Positions 33,647 through 42,362 of a DNA stretch of 64,000 bases are shown one piece after another. How positions within the stretch are numbered: the stretch's first letter is position 1; each line of letters begins with the position of its first letter. The DNA lies in assembly GCF_023277745.1 (NCBI RefSeq), contig NZ_CP086322.1, forward strand, positions 7,254,001 through 7,318,000. Reading direction: 5' to 3'. The notes under the pieces were generated by a model. It was not told where the DNA came from. It ran no database searches and saw only the letters and a list, made by a program, of their open reading frames with translations. Position numbers and translations under genes: made by a program. The stretch comes from Streptomyces halobius (GTDB lineage: Bacteria > Actinomycetota > Actinomycetes > Streptomycetales > Streptomycetaceae).

Positions 33647-35322
33647 CCATCTCCACCCCCAGCATCCTCCCGTTCGGTGGGGCCGTCACCTGTCCCTCCG
33701 CGTCGATCGAGCACTCGCCGTAACGGGCGGTGCGCTGCTCCGGCGGTCGGTCCTGGTCCCCGCGCTGCCGTCTCCGCGATCGCGATCGCATGCGTTGGTC
33801 TGCTGCTTGGCTTCCTTGGCCTGCTCGGGCTGCTCGTCGGCGGGGCGGGGGTCGCCCGCCGGGTGTGTGTTGATCCACGACAGTCCTCCGATGTCGAGTC
33901 GTTTCCGGCGCGTGTCACCGCTACATACGCCAAGCGCGCCTCGTCGATATCGATGGGCCCGGGGAGCGGCGCGCCGTCCTCGCCGTGTTCGTCGAGATCT
34001 TCGGGGCCGGTGAAATCGTCCGCGACGCGCACGCTCGCCCACTCCCTTCCCTTGGCCCGATGGGCTGTGGAGACCGTCACCTCGGCCGCTTCCTCGGACG
34101 TCAGCCGGGACAGGGCGCGGAGCAGCGCTTCCGTGCCGTGCTCGTCGACGAGTTCCACCAGTGGCAGCAGGTCGCGGCCGGCCGGGTCACATTCCGCGTA
34201 CTCGCGCAGTTCCGCCCAGGTCTCGAAGAGCATCAGCTCGGGGTGGGAGGTGCGGCGTCCGGTCTCAAGGTCATGAGCGGCCCGCGCCAGCGCGCTCAGT
34301 GCCTCGCCACCGCCCGCGAGCGCGACGCGGCGGCCCGCCTCCAGCTGCCGTATCACCTCCACCATCGCCCCGACGTTCGATCGGCAGAGGATCGCCTGTG
34401 GCTCGCGGAGCGTGGTCAACTCCGTGGCCAGCAACGGCGATCCGGTGAGCCGGATCGGTGCGCCGACGATCGTCAGCCAGCGGTTGGCCTCGGCCGCGAG
34501 CGTGGGTCCGAAGCGGAAGGAGCGGGAGAGGCTGAGCTGTCGGCCGTCGAATCCGGTCATGACGTCGCGCGCGCCGCGCCAGCCGTAGATCGCCTGGGCC
34601 GAGTCCCCGACGAGCACCAGCTGGGCGTGGTCGCGCTGCGCCGTGAAGACCTGCTCGATCACGGGGTTGGTGTCCTGGGCTTCGTCCAGGAGCAGGAAGT
34701 CCCCGGGGATGACTGGATCTCGCAGGGCCCACATCTCGAGGTAGTGGTCGTGTTCAAAGCGCACGACGCCATGGTCCGGGTGTTGCAGATCGGCCCAGGC
34801 TTTGCGTGCGTAGGGGAGGACGAGGCCGGCGAGTTGATCGTGCTGGGACTCTGATTCGGCTCCCCGTAAAGGCGGGACGTGGTGGCGCGCGATCTCTTTG
34901 TCGGCCGACTGACAGAATCGCGTGACTGTGCGCAGGGCCGTGTAGGAGAGTGCCTTGTTGTTGACCTTGCGTGTGCCGATGTGTACGGACATCCCGTCGT
35001 CGATGCCCAGGGCGGCGCCTGTTCTCCAGCCCGCTTGGCGAGGGGCGTTCATCCGCGCCGCGTACCTTCTGCCGACCGCGGTGTAGGCGAGGGAGTGGGC
35101 GGTTCCGCAGGTCACTTCGGAGGGGAGGACGCGGGCGGCGTCGCGCGCGATGGCTCTGTTGAAGGCGATGTAGCGGCCGAGTCGGCCCTGCCGCCGCGCT
35201 TCGTGCGCGAGCATCGCGAGGCTTGTCGTCTTGCCTGTGCCGGCACCGGCCTGGATCACGAGATGCGAGCGGGCCCGAAAGGCGTCGGCCGCGGCGGCCT
35301 GCTCGGCTGTGGGGGTGTGCAT
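33598..35322 (-). CDS. UvrD/REP-like ATP-dependent helicase, C-terminus frameshifted
   Basis: A 574-residue SF1 helicase frame. Walker A is QAGAGTGKTTSLA (residues 25-37), motif Ia/Ib region CGTAHSLAYTAVG, motif II LLLDEAQDTN, motif III VGDSAQAIYGWRGA, motif V VSTAHRAKGREW, and motif VI AYVAVTRA. At about 33917 the frame leaves the family sequence: the alternative frame reads RKRLDIGGLSWINTHPAGDP and ends at 33686. A single missing C in a GCC(C)GG run explains it. Motif VI therefore loses its second arginine as read here. Start ATG at 35322 follows GGAG. It should unwind DNA if the frame is repaired. Pseudogene or sequence error cannot be separated. Confidence 0.75.
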   Translation of the reverse strand: MHTPTAEQAAAADAFRARSHLVIQAGAGTGKTTSLAMLAHEARRQGRLGRYIAFNRAIARDAARVLPSEVTCGTAHSLAYTAVGRRYAARMNAPRQAGWRTGAALGIDDGMSVHIGTRKVNNKALSYTALRTVTRFCQSADKEIARHHVPPLRGAESESQHDQLAGLVLPYARKAWADLQHPDHGVVRFEHDHYLEMWALRDPVIPGDFLLLDEAQDTNPVIEQVFTAQRDHAQLVLVGDSAQAIYGWRGARDVMTGFDGRQLSLSRSFRFGPTLAAEANRWLTIVGAPIRLTGSPLLATELTTLREPQAILCRSNVGAMVEVIRQLEAGRRVALAGGGEALSALARAAHDLETGRRTSHPELMLFETWAELREYAECDPAGRDLLPLVELVDEHGTEALLRALSRLTSEEAAEVTVSTAHRAKGREWASVRVADDFTGPEDLDEHGEDGAPLPGPIDIDEARLAYVAVTRAGNDSTSEDCRGSTHTRRATPAPPTSSPSRPRKPSSRPTHAIAIAETAARGPGPTAGAAHRPLRRVLDRRGGTGDGPTEREDAGGGDGCRCVREMNPFTHAAR

Positions 35323-35496
35323 GGGAACTCCTCAACGACACTGGGCAGTTACTGAGCGTGATGTTATTACTCACTGTAACGGATCTCGGAGTGATGTCGA
35401 GTGGTGATTCGCGGCCTGTGGATAACTCCGGTCCAACCCTTTTGAGGTGGCCGAACGTGCCGTCGTCGACCGATGCCGGCCTGCGCGGGGGAGGAA
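35323..35496. other. Divergent intergenic region between the UvrD-like helicase and the SNF2 operon (left part)
   Basis: About 440 bases separate the two starts (to 35765). The left part is relatively AT-rich (a TTATTACTCACTGTAAC stretch near 35363-35380), the likely promoter zone of the minus-strand helicase. The right part holds the damage-type promoter described at 35497 and then a 240-base GC-rich leader before the SNF2 ATG, in which I see no convincing gene. Confidence 0.5.
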
Positions 35497-35519
35497 TTGT
35501 CAGTGCCGTCTGCTTCCAT
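35497..35519 (+). promoter_or_regulatory. RecA-NDp/PafBC-like promoter of the SNF2-SWIM-helicase operon
   Basis: TTGTCAGTG (35497-35505), 8 bases, then TTCCAT (35514-35519). The first element is a perfect match to the damage promoter seen at polA, ogt and uvrB; the -10 differs from TAnnnT at one of its three fixed positions. Unlike the other three, it lies about 247 bases before the start codon, so the transcript would have a long leader. Confidence 0.5.
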
Positions 35520-35765
35520 CGGACTCACGCAGGGTCGCTGCGGCGGGACCGCCGCAGACGGCCGCATCGACAGGGGGAACGGACGGCATGGGCATCGCGT
35601 GGGGATGGGGAACCAGATCGCAGTGCGACCGTAGACTCGCAGGTCGGCGCCGCGAGACGGAGCCGGGCCCGGCAGACCGGGCAGACCCGGCAGGCGCCGG
35701 CATCGGCGCGGGGGGATCGGCCTCCGAGGGATCGAAGACCGAAGGATCAATCGCGAGGGGACGGC

Positions 35766-38612
35766 ATGGATAGCTGGTGGGAGGCGGCCCGATGTGCCGT
35801 GGTCTTCCTGCCCGCCCAGCTGCCGCGTGCCGGGAAGCTCGCGTTCTGGCGGCCCGATGGTGGCCCGCTTCCGGGTGTTCGGCACGGAGGGGGAACGGGA
35901 GATCAGGAGCCGGCCGCCGAGCCGGCACAGCTGACCGTCGCCCGTCGCCATGGAAACGGCGCACGCCACCGCACGGTCCCCGCCGCGCTGCTCCCGCCGG
36001 CAGAGGCCGTACCGCTGCTGGTCCGCGCCCGGCACGATCCGCACGCTCACCCAGCCGCGGCCTGCTGGGGTGCGGCCGCCTTGCACGCCTTGCACCTCGC
36101 CGCGCGCGGAAGGCTGCTGCCGGGGCTGACCGCCGACGACACCGACGCCTGGCGCGCCGGTCCCCTGGACCCGGAGGACGTCGCGCACCTCCGGGCCATC
36201 GCCGCCGCCATGCCCGCAGAGGCATACGCGGTGCCGCTCCCCGGGAGCCGCCCGCTCCGGCTGCCTGACCCGGCGTCCCTGGTGCGGCTCTTCGTGGACG
36301 CGGTCGTCGACGCACTGCCGCGAACCCCCGCCGCCGAGCTCGTGGTCGGTGCCCCGTTTGCCGCGACAGCACCGCAACATCTGCCCCGCGCCCGGCAATG
36401 GGCCGCCGAGGTCGCGGCCGGCGTCGACGCGGGGGTCCGGCTGTCGTTGCGCCTCGACCTCTCACCGCACCGGCTCTTCGACGCCACACGCGACATCGCC
36501 GCGGACGGCGGCGGGCAGGAGCGCAGTGCGGCGGCCGCCGTCCTGCAGGTGCACAGCCTCACCGACCCCACCCTGGTCACCGACGCCCGCCAACTGTGGG
36601 AGGGCGTAGCCCCCGATGGCTTCGGCCCGCGGTCCCGCGTCGACACCCTTCTCGCGCTGCGCCGCGCCGCCCGCGTCTGGGCCCCGCTCGGCCGCGTCCT
36701 GGAGCGGCCCGTCCCCGACGTACTGCCGCTCAGCGAGGACGAGTTGTACGAGCTGCTGGGCGCGGCCGCGCCACGACTGGGCGCCGCCGGCGTGGCCGTG
36801 CACTGGCCCAAGGAGCTCGCCCGCGGTCTGACGGCCGCGGCGGTGCTGCGCCCCGCACCGGGGTCGGCAGCGGACGGCTTCGGCTTCTTCGACACCAGGG
36901 AACTCCTGCAATTCCGCTGGCAGGTGGCGATGGACGGCACACCGCTGACCGAAGCGGAAATGGACGCCCTCGCCGAGTCGCACCGCCCCGTGGTCCGGCT
37001 GCGCGACCAGTGGGTACTGGTCGATCCCGCGCTCGTACGCAAGGCCCGTAAACGCGAACTGGGCTATCTGGACCCGGTCGACGCACTCGCCGCGACCCTC
37101 ACCGGCACCACGGACGTGGACGGCGAAGAGGTCGAGGTGGTGCCCCTGGGCGCCCTCGCCGCGCTGCGCGGACGCCTGACCACCGAAGCCGGCCCGCTGC
37201 CCCAGCCGCCCGGACTGCGGGCGACCCTCCGCGACTACCAACTACGGGGCATGACCTGGCTCGACACCATGACCTCGATCGGCCTCGGCGGCTGCCTCGC
37301 CGACGACATGGGCCTCGGCAAGACCGTCACCGTCATCGCGCTCTACCTCCATCGGCGGCCCACCGCCCCCGTCCTCGTCGTCTGCCCCGCCTCCCTCCTC
37401 GGCAACTGGCAGCGCGAGATCGAACGCTTCGCTCCCGGGACGCCCGTACGGCGCTTCCACGGCGCCGGCCGCAGCCTCGACGGCCTGGACGGCGGCTTCG
37501 TCCTGACCACCTACGGGACGATGCGCAGCAGCGCCGCCCAACTGGCCGGCCGGCCTTGGGCATGGGTCGTCGCCGATGAGGCACAGCATGTGAAGAACCC
37601 GCGGTCCTCCACGGCCAAGGCGCTGCGCGGTATCACGGCGCCGGCGCGGATCGCCCTCACCGGTACCCCCGTGGAGAACAACCTCTCCGAGCTGTGGGCC
37701 CTCCTCGACTGGACGACTCCCGGGCTCCTCGGTTCCCTCAAGACCTTCCGCGCATTGCACGCCCGCGAGGTCGAGGGCGGCGCGGATCCGGAGGCGGCGC
37801 AGCGGCTGGCCAGACTGGTGCGTCCGTTCATCCTCCGCCGCAGGAAATCGGATCCCGGTATCGCGCCCGAACTCCCGCCCAAGACGGAGACCGACCACCC
37901 GGTGGCACTGGGCCGCGAACAGGCCGCGCTGTATCAGGCCGTCGTCCGCGAGACGCTCTCCCGGATCGAGGGCGCCGAGGGCATCGCGCGCCGGGGCCTG
38001 GTGATGAAGCTGCTCACCGCCCTCAAGCAGATCTGCAACCACCCCGCGCAGTATCTGAAGGAGGCCGCGCCCGGCCTGGCCGCCCGCTCGGGGAAGCTCG
38101 AACTCCTCGACGAACTCCTGGACACCATCCTCGCCGAGGGCGGCGCCACCTTGGTCTTCACGCAGTACGTGGGGATGGCGCGGCTGCTCGAACGGCACCT
38201 CACCACCCGCGGCATTTCGAACCAGCTCCTGCACGGCGGGACCCCCGTAGCCGAACGGGAGAGGATGGTCGACCGCTTCCAGTCGGGGCACGCCCCGGTG
38301 TTCCTGCTGTCCCTCAAGGCGGCGGGCACCGGTCTCAACCTCACCCGCGCCGGCCACGTGATCCACTACGACCGCTGGTGGAATCCCGCGGTGGAGGAGC
38401 AGGCCACCGACCGTGCGTACCGCATCGGCCAGACCCAGCCCGTCCAGGTCCACCGCCTGGTCGCCGAGGGCACGGTCGAGGACAACATCGCCCAACTCCT
38501 CACCGCCAAGAGGGCCCTGGCCGACGCGGTGCTCTCCGGCGGTGAGGCCGCGCTCACCGAACTGTCCGACGCCGAGCTGGCAGACCTCGTCTCCCTGAGG
38601 AGGCCCGCATGA
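35766..38612 (+). CDS. SNF2-family DEAD/DEAH-box helicase (operon gene 1)
   Basis: A 948-residue SWI2/SNF2 ATPase. The N-terminal 450 residues are a bacterial SNF2-associated region. The helicase core has DDMGLGKTVTVIALYL (motif I, near residue 515), VVADEAQHVKNPRSS (motif II), LTGTPVENNLSELWALL (motif III), then the C-lobe with VFTQYVGMARLLERHL, LLSLKAAGTGLNLTRA (motif V) and WWNPAVEEQATDRAYRIGQ (motif VI). These proteins translocate on duplex DNA and remodel bound protein. ATG at 35766 has GGGGACGG just upstream; the frame is open to 35223 but that part has no family similarity. Its stop overlaps the next ATG (ATGA). Confidence 0.92.
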   Translation: MDSWWEAARCAVVFLPAQLPRAGKLAFWRPDGGPLPGVRHGGGTGDQEPAAEPAQLTVARRHGNGARHRTVPAALLPPAEAVPLLVRARHDPHAHPAAACWGAAALHALHLAARGRLLPGLTADDTDAWRAGPLDPEDVAHLRAIAAAMPAEAYAVPLPGSRPLRLPDPASLVRLFVDAVVDALPRTPAAELVVGAPFAATAPQHLPRARQWAAEVAAGVDAGVRLSLRLDLSPHRLFDATRDIAADGGGQERSAAAAVLQVHSLTDPTLVTDARQLWEGVAPDGFGPRSRVDTLLALRRAARVWAPLGRVLERPVPDVLPLSEDELYELLGAAAPRLGAAGVAVHWPKELARGLTAAAVLRPAPGSAADGFGFFDTRELLQFRWQVAMDGTPLTEAEMDALAESHRPVVRLRDQWVLVDPALVRKARKRELGYLDPVDALAATLTGTTDVDGEEVEVVPLGALAALRGRLTTEAGPLPQPPGLRATLRDYQLRGMTWLDTMTSIGLGGCLADDMGLGKTVTVIALYLHRRPTAPVLVVCPASLLGNWQREIERFAPGTPVRRFHGAGRSLDGLDGGFVLTTYGTMRSSAAQLAGRPWAWVVADEAQHVKNPRSSTAKALRGITAPARIALTGTPVENNLSELWALLDWTTPGLLGSLKTFRALHAREVEGGADPEAAQRLARLVRPFILRRRKSDPGIAPELPPKTETDHPVALGREQAALYQAVVRETLSRIEGAEGIARRGLVMKLLTALKQICNHPAQYLKEAAPGLAARSGKLELLDELLDTILAEGGATLVFTQYVGMARLLERHLTTRGISNQLLHGGTPVAERERMVDRFQSGHAPVFLLSLKAAGTGLNLTRAGHVIHYDRWWNPAVEEQATDRAYRIGQTQPVQVHRLVAEGTVEDNIAQLLTAKRALADAVLSGGEAALTELSDAELADLVSLRRPA

Positions 38613-40084
38613 GCCCCCGCCGCACGCCCGGCCGTCACGCCGCCGGCGGCCGCACCGCCGCGGCGGAGCGGTCGGTCCGCGCGGACCGTTCCCGTACGTT
38701 CCCGCCGCTGCCGCCCCGCACCGGTGCCCGAGGTCTGTTCGCCGCATCCTGGTGGGGGAGTGCCTGGCTGGACGCCCTGGAGACCACGGCCCTGGACAGC
38801 GCCCGGCTCGCCCGCGGCCGGGCCTACGCCCGGGACGGCCATGTGGACACCATCAACATCACACCGGGCCGCATCATCGCCACCGTACGCGGCAGCAGGC
38901 CGCGTCCCTACAGCGCGGAAGTCCGCCTCGCACCCCTCACCGACGCGGAATGGGACCGTCTCCTCGACGCCATCGCCGCAGAGCCCGCCCAGCTCACCGC
39001 CCTCCTGGCCAAGAAGCTGCCCAACGCCTTGGCCGAAGGAGAGGTGCGCCTCCTCCCGGGGCCGGGCGACCTCGTGCCCCGCTGCTCCTGCCCCGACAGC
39101 GGATGGCCCTGCAAGCACGCCGCCGCGCTCTGTTTCCAGGTGGCCCGTCTGCTGGACGCGGACCCGTTCGTCCTGCTGCTGATGCGCGGCCGTGGCGAAC
39201 GCGAACTTCTCGACGAACTCTCCCGCCGCAACGCCACCCACACCGCCCGCGAGAGCCGTGGCCATGCGCTGGTGTCCCCGTCGCCCGGTGCCGCAGGCTC
39301 CGCACCCGGGGCCGCCCGAGCGGCCACCGGACACCCGGGTGGACAAGCCCCTGACGCTCTTTCCGGAGCATCCCCGGGAGAGCACGCCACGCCGACAACG
39401 CCCACGTCCCACGGCGTCCTCGCTCGTGAGGCCCTGGCAGACCGTCCCCGTCCGCCGCTCCCGCCGCCCCTGCCCGCACCCCGCCAGGCCGGGCGACCGC
39501 CGGCCCTCCCGGACGCCGGCGGCCTCCCTCTCGATCCGGCCGCCCTCGAATTCCTGGCCGCCGACGCCGCGGCCCGCGCTCACGCCTGCGTGGCCGCTGC
39601 CGGAAGCCCCGCCTCCGGCGGTGAACGGCCGTCCGTCCCCAGCCCGTTCCCGGCGCTGCCCCCATGGGGGGATGCCATCCGCCTGGCCGCCACGGCTCAC
39701 CCCACCGCCGGTCTCACCTCCACCACCCGAGCGCTCTTCCGCGACCTCGCGGCGGCCACGGGCCGCACCCCCACGGATGTGGCCCGCGCCGTCGCCGCCT
39801 GGCGTCAGGGCGGACCCGAAGGGCTCGCGCTCCTCGAATCCACCTGGAACCCCCCGGCCGGCGACTTCGACCGGGCCCGCGGCGCCCTCCTCGCCGCGGA
39901 CCTCCCGGCCCTGCGCCCGCGCCACAATCACCTCACCGCCCCCGACCGGGGCATCCAGCTCCGCTACGGCCACGACAACCGCTGGTATCCCTACGAATCC
40001 GAGCCCGGTGCCGAGGACTGGTGGCCCACCGGGCCGGCGGACCCCGACCCCGTAGGCGCCCTCACCACCCTGCTCGCGCGATGA
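38609..40084 (+). CDS. SWIM zinc-finger protein (operon gene 2)
   Basis: A 491-residue protein. The SWIM motif CSCPDSGWPCKHAAALC (CxC-xn-CxH) is at about residues 157-173, preceded by the usual YSAEVRLAPLTDAEWDRLL region. Residues about 210-290 are Pro/Ala/Gly-rich linker. A second globular part near 340-470 includes LFRDLAAATGRTPTDVARAVA and ends WWPTGPADPDP. SWIM domains bind DNA or protein and are often linked to SNF2 ATPases in bacteria. It is coupled at both ends by ATGA overlaps (38609-38612 and 40081-40084), so all three proteins are probably made in fixed ratio. Confidence 0.9.
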   Translation: MSPRRTPGRHAAGGRTAAAERSVRADRSRTFPPLPPRTGARGLFAASWWGSAWLDALETTALDSARLARGRAYARDGHVDTINITPGRIIATVRGSRPRPYSAEVRLAPLTDAEWDRLLDAIAAEPAQLTALLAKKLPNALAEGEVRLLPGPGDLVPRCSCPDSGWPCKHAAALCFQVARLLDADPFVLLLMRGRGERELLDELSRRNATHTARESRGHALVSPSPGAAGSAPGAARAATGHPGGQAPDALSGASPGEHATPTTPTSHGVLAREALADRPRPPLPPPLPAPRQAGRPPALPDAGGLPLDPAALEFLAADAAARAHACVAAAGSPASGGERPSVPSPFPALPPWGDAIRLAATAHPTAGLTSTTRALFRDLAAATGRTPTDVARAVAAWRQGGPEGLALLESTWNPPAGDFDRARGALLAADLPALRPRHNHLTAPDRGIQLRYGHDNRWYPYESEPGAEDWWPTGPADPDPVGALTTLLAR

Positions 40085-42009
40085 CTAACCTCAAGGCCGT
40101 GGAAGGTCTCGACACACTCACCCGATCCCTCGCACAGCGCACCCCCGAGCAGCTCGCCGCACTCCTCACCCGGCATGCCGAGCCGCTCGCCCGCCGGCCC
40201 GCGCCCACCCGACTCCGTGGCCTGGCCAGTGCCTTGTGGTCGTACGAAACCCTCCACCACCTGGTGCTGCACCTCGACCACCCCCGGCTCCAGGTGCTCG
40301 CCGCCACCGCGCGCATCAGTCAGGACCGCGCCGGGCGCGAGGCCCCCGCTCCCGCCGCGGGCGCCGACTACCAGTCCCTGATGGCACACCGGCTGTCCTT
40401 CCCGCAGCTGGCCACCGAACCCGTCCCGCCCGAGGATGTCCATGCCGCGCTCGGCGCCACCGCACCGGGCCCCGCGCGTACCGCCGCCGAGAGCGCCCTG
40501 GACTCCCTCTACGAGGACGGACTCGCCGCCCCGGCCGAGGACGGCGGCATCGTCGTCCCGCCGCGCACCCCGCAGCTCCTGGCCGCGCACGACCTCGGTC
40601 CCTTCGTCCCGCACGCCCCGCAGCCCACCCCCGACGCCACGGCATCCCCCGCCCGCCCCGGACTCCCCGCGACCACGCTCGCCCCGACCTCGCCGTACGA
40701 CGAATCCCGGGCCGCCGTGGCGCCCCTCGCCGCCACCGTGGAACGCCTCCTCGCCTCCCTGGCCACGCGACCCGCGGCGCTGCGCAAGTCGGGCGGCCTG
40801 GCCATCCGCGAGATCAAACGACTGGCCAAAGCGGCCGGCACCACCGAACCGCACACCCGGCTCCTTCTCGACCTCACCCTCGCCGCCGACCTGATCGCGC
40901 TGACCCGCACCCCGGCCGGCGTCACCGCGCTCCCCACCGACGCCTACGACGACTGGCTCACCCGCCCACCAGGCGAACGCCTTGCCCCCGTCCTCGCCGC
41001 CTGGTCCGCCCTCTGGGCCGTCCCCACCCACACTCCCTTCGGGGAGACCCCGACCGCATTGGTCCGCGGACACGACCGGCACGCCCCGGCCCTCCGGTAC
41101 GCGCTCCTGGCCGCCCTGGCCGCCGTCCCCCTCGGCGCCGGAACGCCCCTCCCGCCTACGGCAGCCGCCGACGAGCAGGGCGCCTTGCCGGAGCTGCTGC
41201 GGACAGCCGCCTGGCACCGGCCCCTCGCCCTCGGCGGGCAGCCGATGGCCGAGGACCGCGCCGCGCACACCCTGCACGAAGCCGCCTACCTCGGCCTGAC
41301 CGCCCACGGCACCCTCACCCCCCTGGGCCACGCGCTTCTCGCCGACCCGCACTCCCTCGGCGAACCGCTCCGCGCTCTGCTCCCGCCGCCCCTCGAACGG
41401 GCCCACTTCCAGGCCGATTTGACCGCCGTCGTCGCCGGGCGCCCCGCCGCCGCCCTCGCCGAGCTGCTCGCCTCCTCGGCCGACCGCGAGTCCGAAGGCC
41501 ACGCCGTCACCTGGCGCTTCACCCCCGCCTCCGTACGGCGCGCCCTGGACACCGGCCGGACCGCCGACACCCTCCTCGACGACCTCACCGCGGCCTCGGC
41601 GACCGGCACCCTGCCGCAGCCACTCGACTACCTCGTCCGGGACACCGCCCGCACCCACGGCCGGATGCGCGTCCTGCCCGCCGCCTGCTGCATCCGCTCC
41701 GAGGACGAAGCCCTGATCGGCGAACTCGCCGCGCACCGAGCCCTGCGCGACCTCGGGCTCCGGGCCATCGCCCCGACCGTCCTGGTCAGCGGCCGCCCTC
41801 CGGCCACCACCCTGGAGGCCCTCCGCGCGGCGGGCTACGCCCCCACCCTGGAGTCCGACACCGGCACCACGACCGTCGAACGCCTCCCCGCACATCGCAC
41901 CAAGGCCGCCACCCCCAGCCGGGACCCGGGCGCCCCGCTCACCCTGGCGAAGCGCCTCCTGGGGCACGCACCGGAGGACCAGGAGGACCTGCAGAGCAGC
42001 CGAGCATGA
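40081..42009 (+). CDS. Helicase-associated domain protein (Helicase_C_3/XPB-like), no ATPase motifs (operon gene 3)
   Basis: A 642-residue protein. The C-terminal third carries the helicase-associated domain found in actinobacterial XPB/Ssl2-neighbour proteins: LERAHFQADLTAVVAGRP, VTWRFTPASVRRALDTGRTA, LPQPLDYLVRDTARTHG, CCIRSEDEALIGEL and TLEALRAAGYAPTLES. The middle part resembles winged-helix modules (LAIREIKRLAKAAGTTEPH). No Walker A or DExx box is present, so it is not itself a helicase. ATG at 40081 overlaps the stop of the SWIM gene; a longer frame from 39664 is only the alternative frame of that gene. Likely a DNA-binding or regulatory partner of the SNF2 ATPase (inference). Confidence 0.8.
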   Translation: MTNLKAVEGLDTLTRSLAQRTPEQLAALLTRHAEPLARRPAPTRLRGLASALWSYETLHHLVLHLDHPRLQVLAATARISQDRAGREAPAPAAGADYQSLMAHRLSFPQLATEPVPPEDVHAALGATAPGPARTAAESALDSLYEDGLAAPAEDGGIVVPPRTPQLLAAHDLGPFVPHAPQPTPDATASPARPGLPATTLAPTSPYDESRAAVAPLAATVERLLASLATRPAALRKSGGLAIREIKRLAKAAGTTEPHTRLLLDLTLAADLIALTRTPAGVTALPTDAYDDWLTRPPGERLAPVLAAWSALWAVPTHTPFGETPTALVRGHDRHAPALRYALLAALAAVPLGAGTPLPPTAAADEQGALPELLRTAAWHRPLALGGQPMAEDRAAHTLHEAAYLGLTAHGTLTPLGHALLADPHSLGEPLRALLPPPLERAHFQADLTAVVAGRPAAALAELLASSADRESEGHAVTWRFTPASVRRALDTGRTADTLLDDLTAASATGTLPQPLDYLVRDTARTHGRMRVLPAACCIRSEDEALIGELAAHRALRDLGLRAIAPTVLVSGRPPATTLEALRAAGYAPTLESDTGTTTVERLPAHRTKAATPSRDPGAPLTLAKRLLGHAPEDQEDLQSSRA

Positions 42010-42042
42010 CCCGTAGGCCTCCAAGGGGCGTTGTGCGCCCGA

Positions 42043-42305
42043 CTACTCGTACTCCGTGCCGCCCTTACGCGTCAGGTACGTGCCGCCGACGACCTTGGCG
42101 ATGGCCCGCCCACGACGGAGCTGTAGCGATCACTCAGCGGACGGACGACCACACCCTCCCGGAGGCGCACCGCACGCCCGGACAGTGTCTCGCGGCCCTC
42201 GGCCGGCACCATCACCCGCCGCGCGTCAAACAGGCCGCTGAACAGCATCGGCACCAGAAGGAAGCCGCCCGTCCAGCACGCCGTCGCGTCGTCAGTGGCG
42301 TCACG
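42043..42305 (-). pseudogene. 3' remnant of an RNA ligase (DraRnl-like) gene
   Basis: Minus-strand text LLVPMLFSGLFDARR, VPAEGRETLSGRAVRLREG and VVVRPLSDRYSSVVGG is the C-terminal region of ATP-dependent RNA ligases of the Deinococcus Rnl type that many Streptomyces carry. At about 42108 the frame breaks, and AIAKVVGGTYLTRKGGTEYE continues in another frame to the stop at 42043. Everything 5' of this (nucleotidyltransferase lysine motif, OB fold) is missing. It lies tail to tail with the SNF2-SWIM operon. Confidence 0.65.
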
Positions 42306-42362
42306 TAGCGTTTTCCGCGAGGGAAGGTGATGCCCGCAGGCAGCTCCTGGGGCGCGTCCGCG

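Noticed and set aside
35223..35765. N-terminal extension of the SNF2 helicase
   Set aside because: The frame is open, but the text is Arg-rich non-family sequence and overlaps the divergent helicase start; ATG at 35766 has the ribosome-binding site and family N-terminus.
39664..40080. Longer start for the helicase-associated protein
   Set aside because: This part is the alternative frame of the SWIM gene; the ATGA overlap at 40081 explains the true start.
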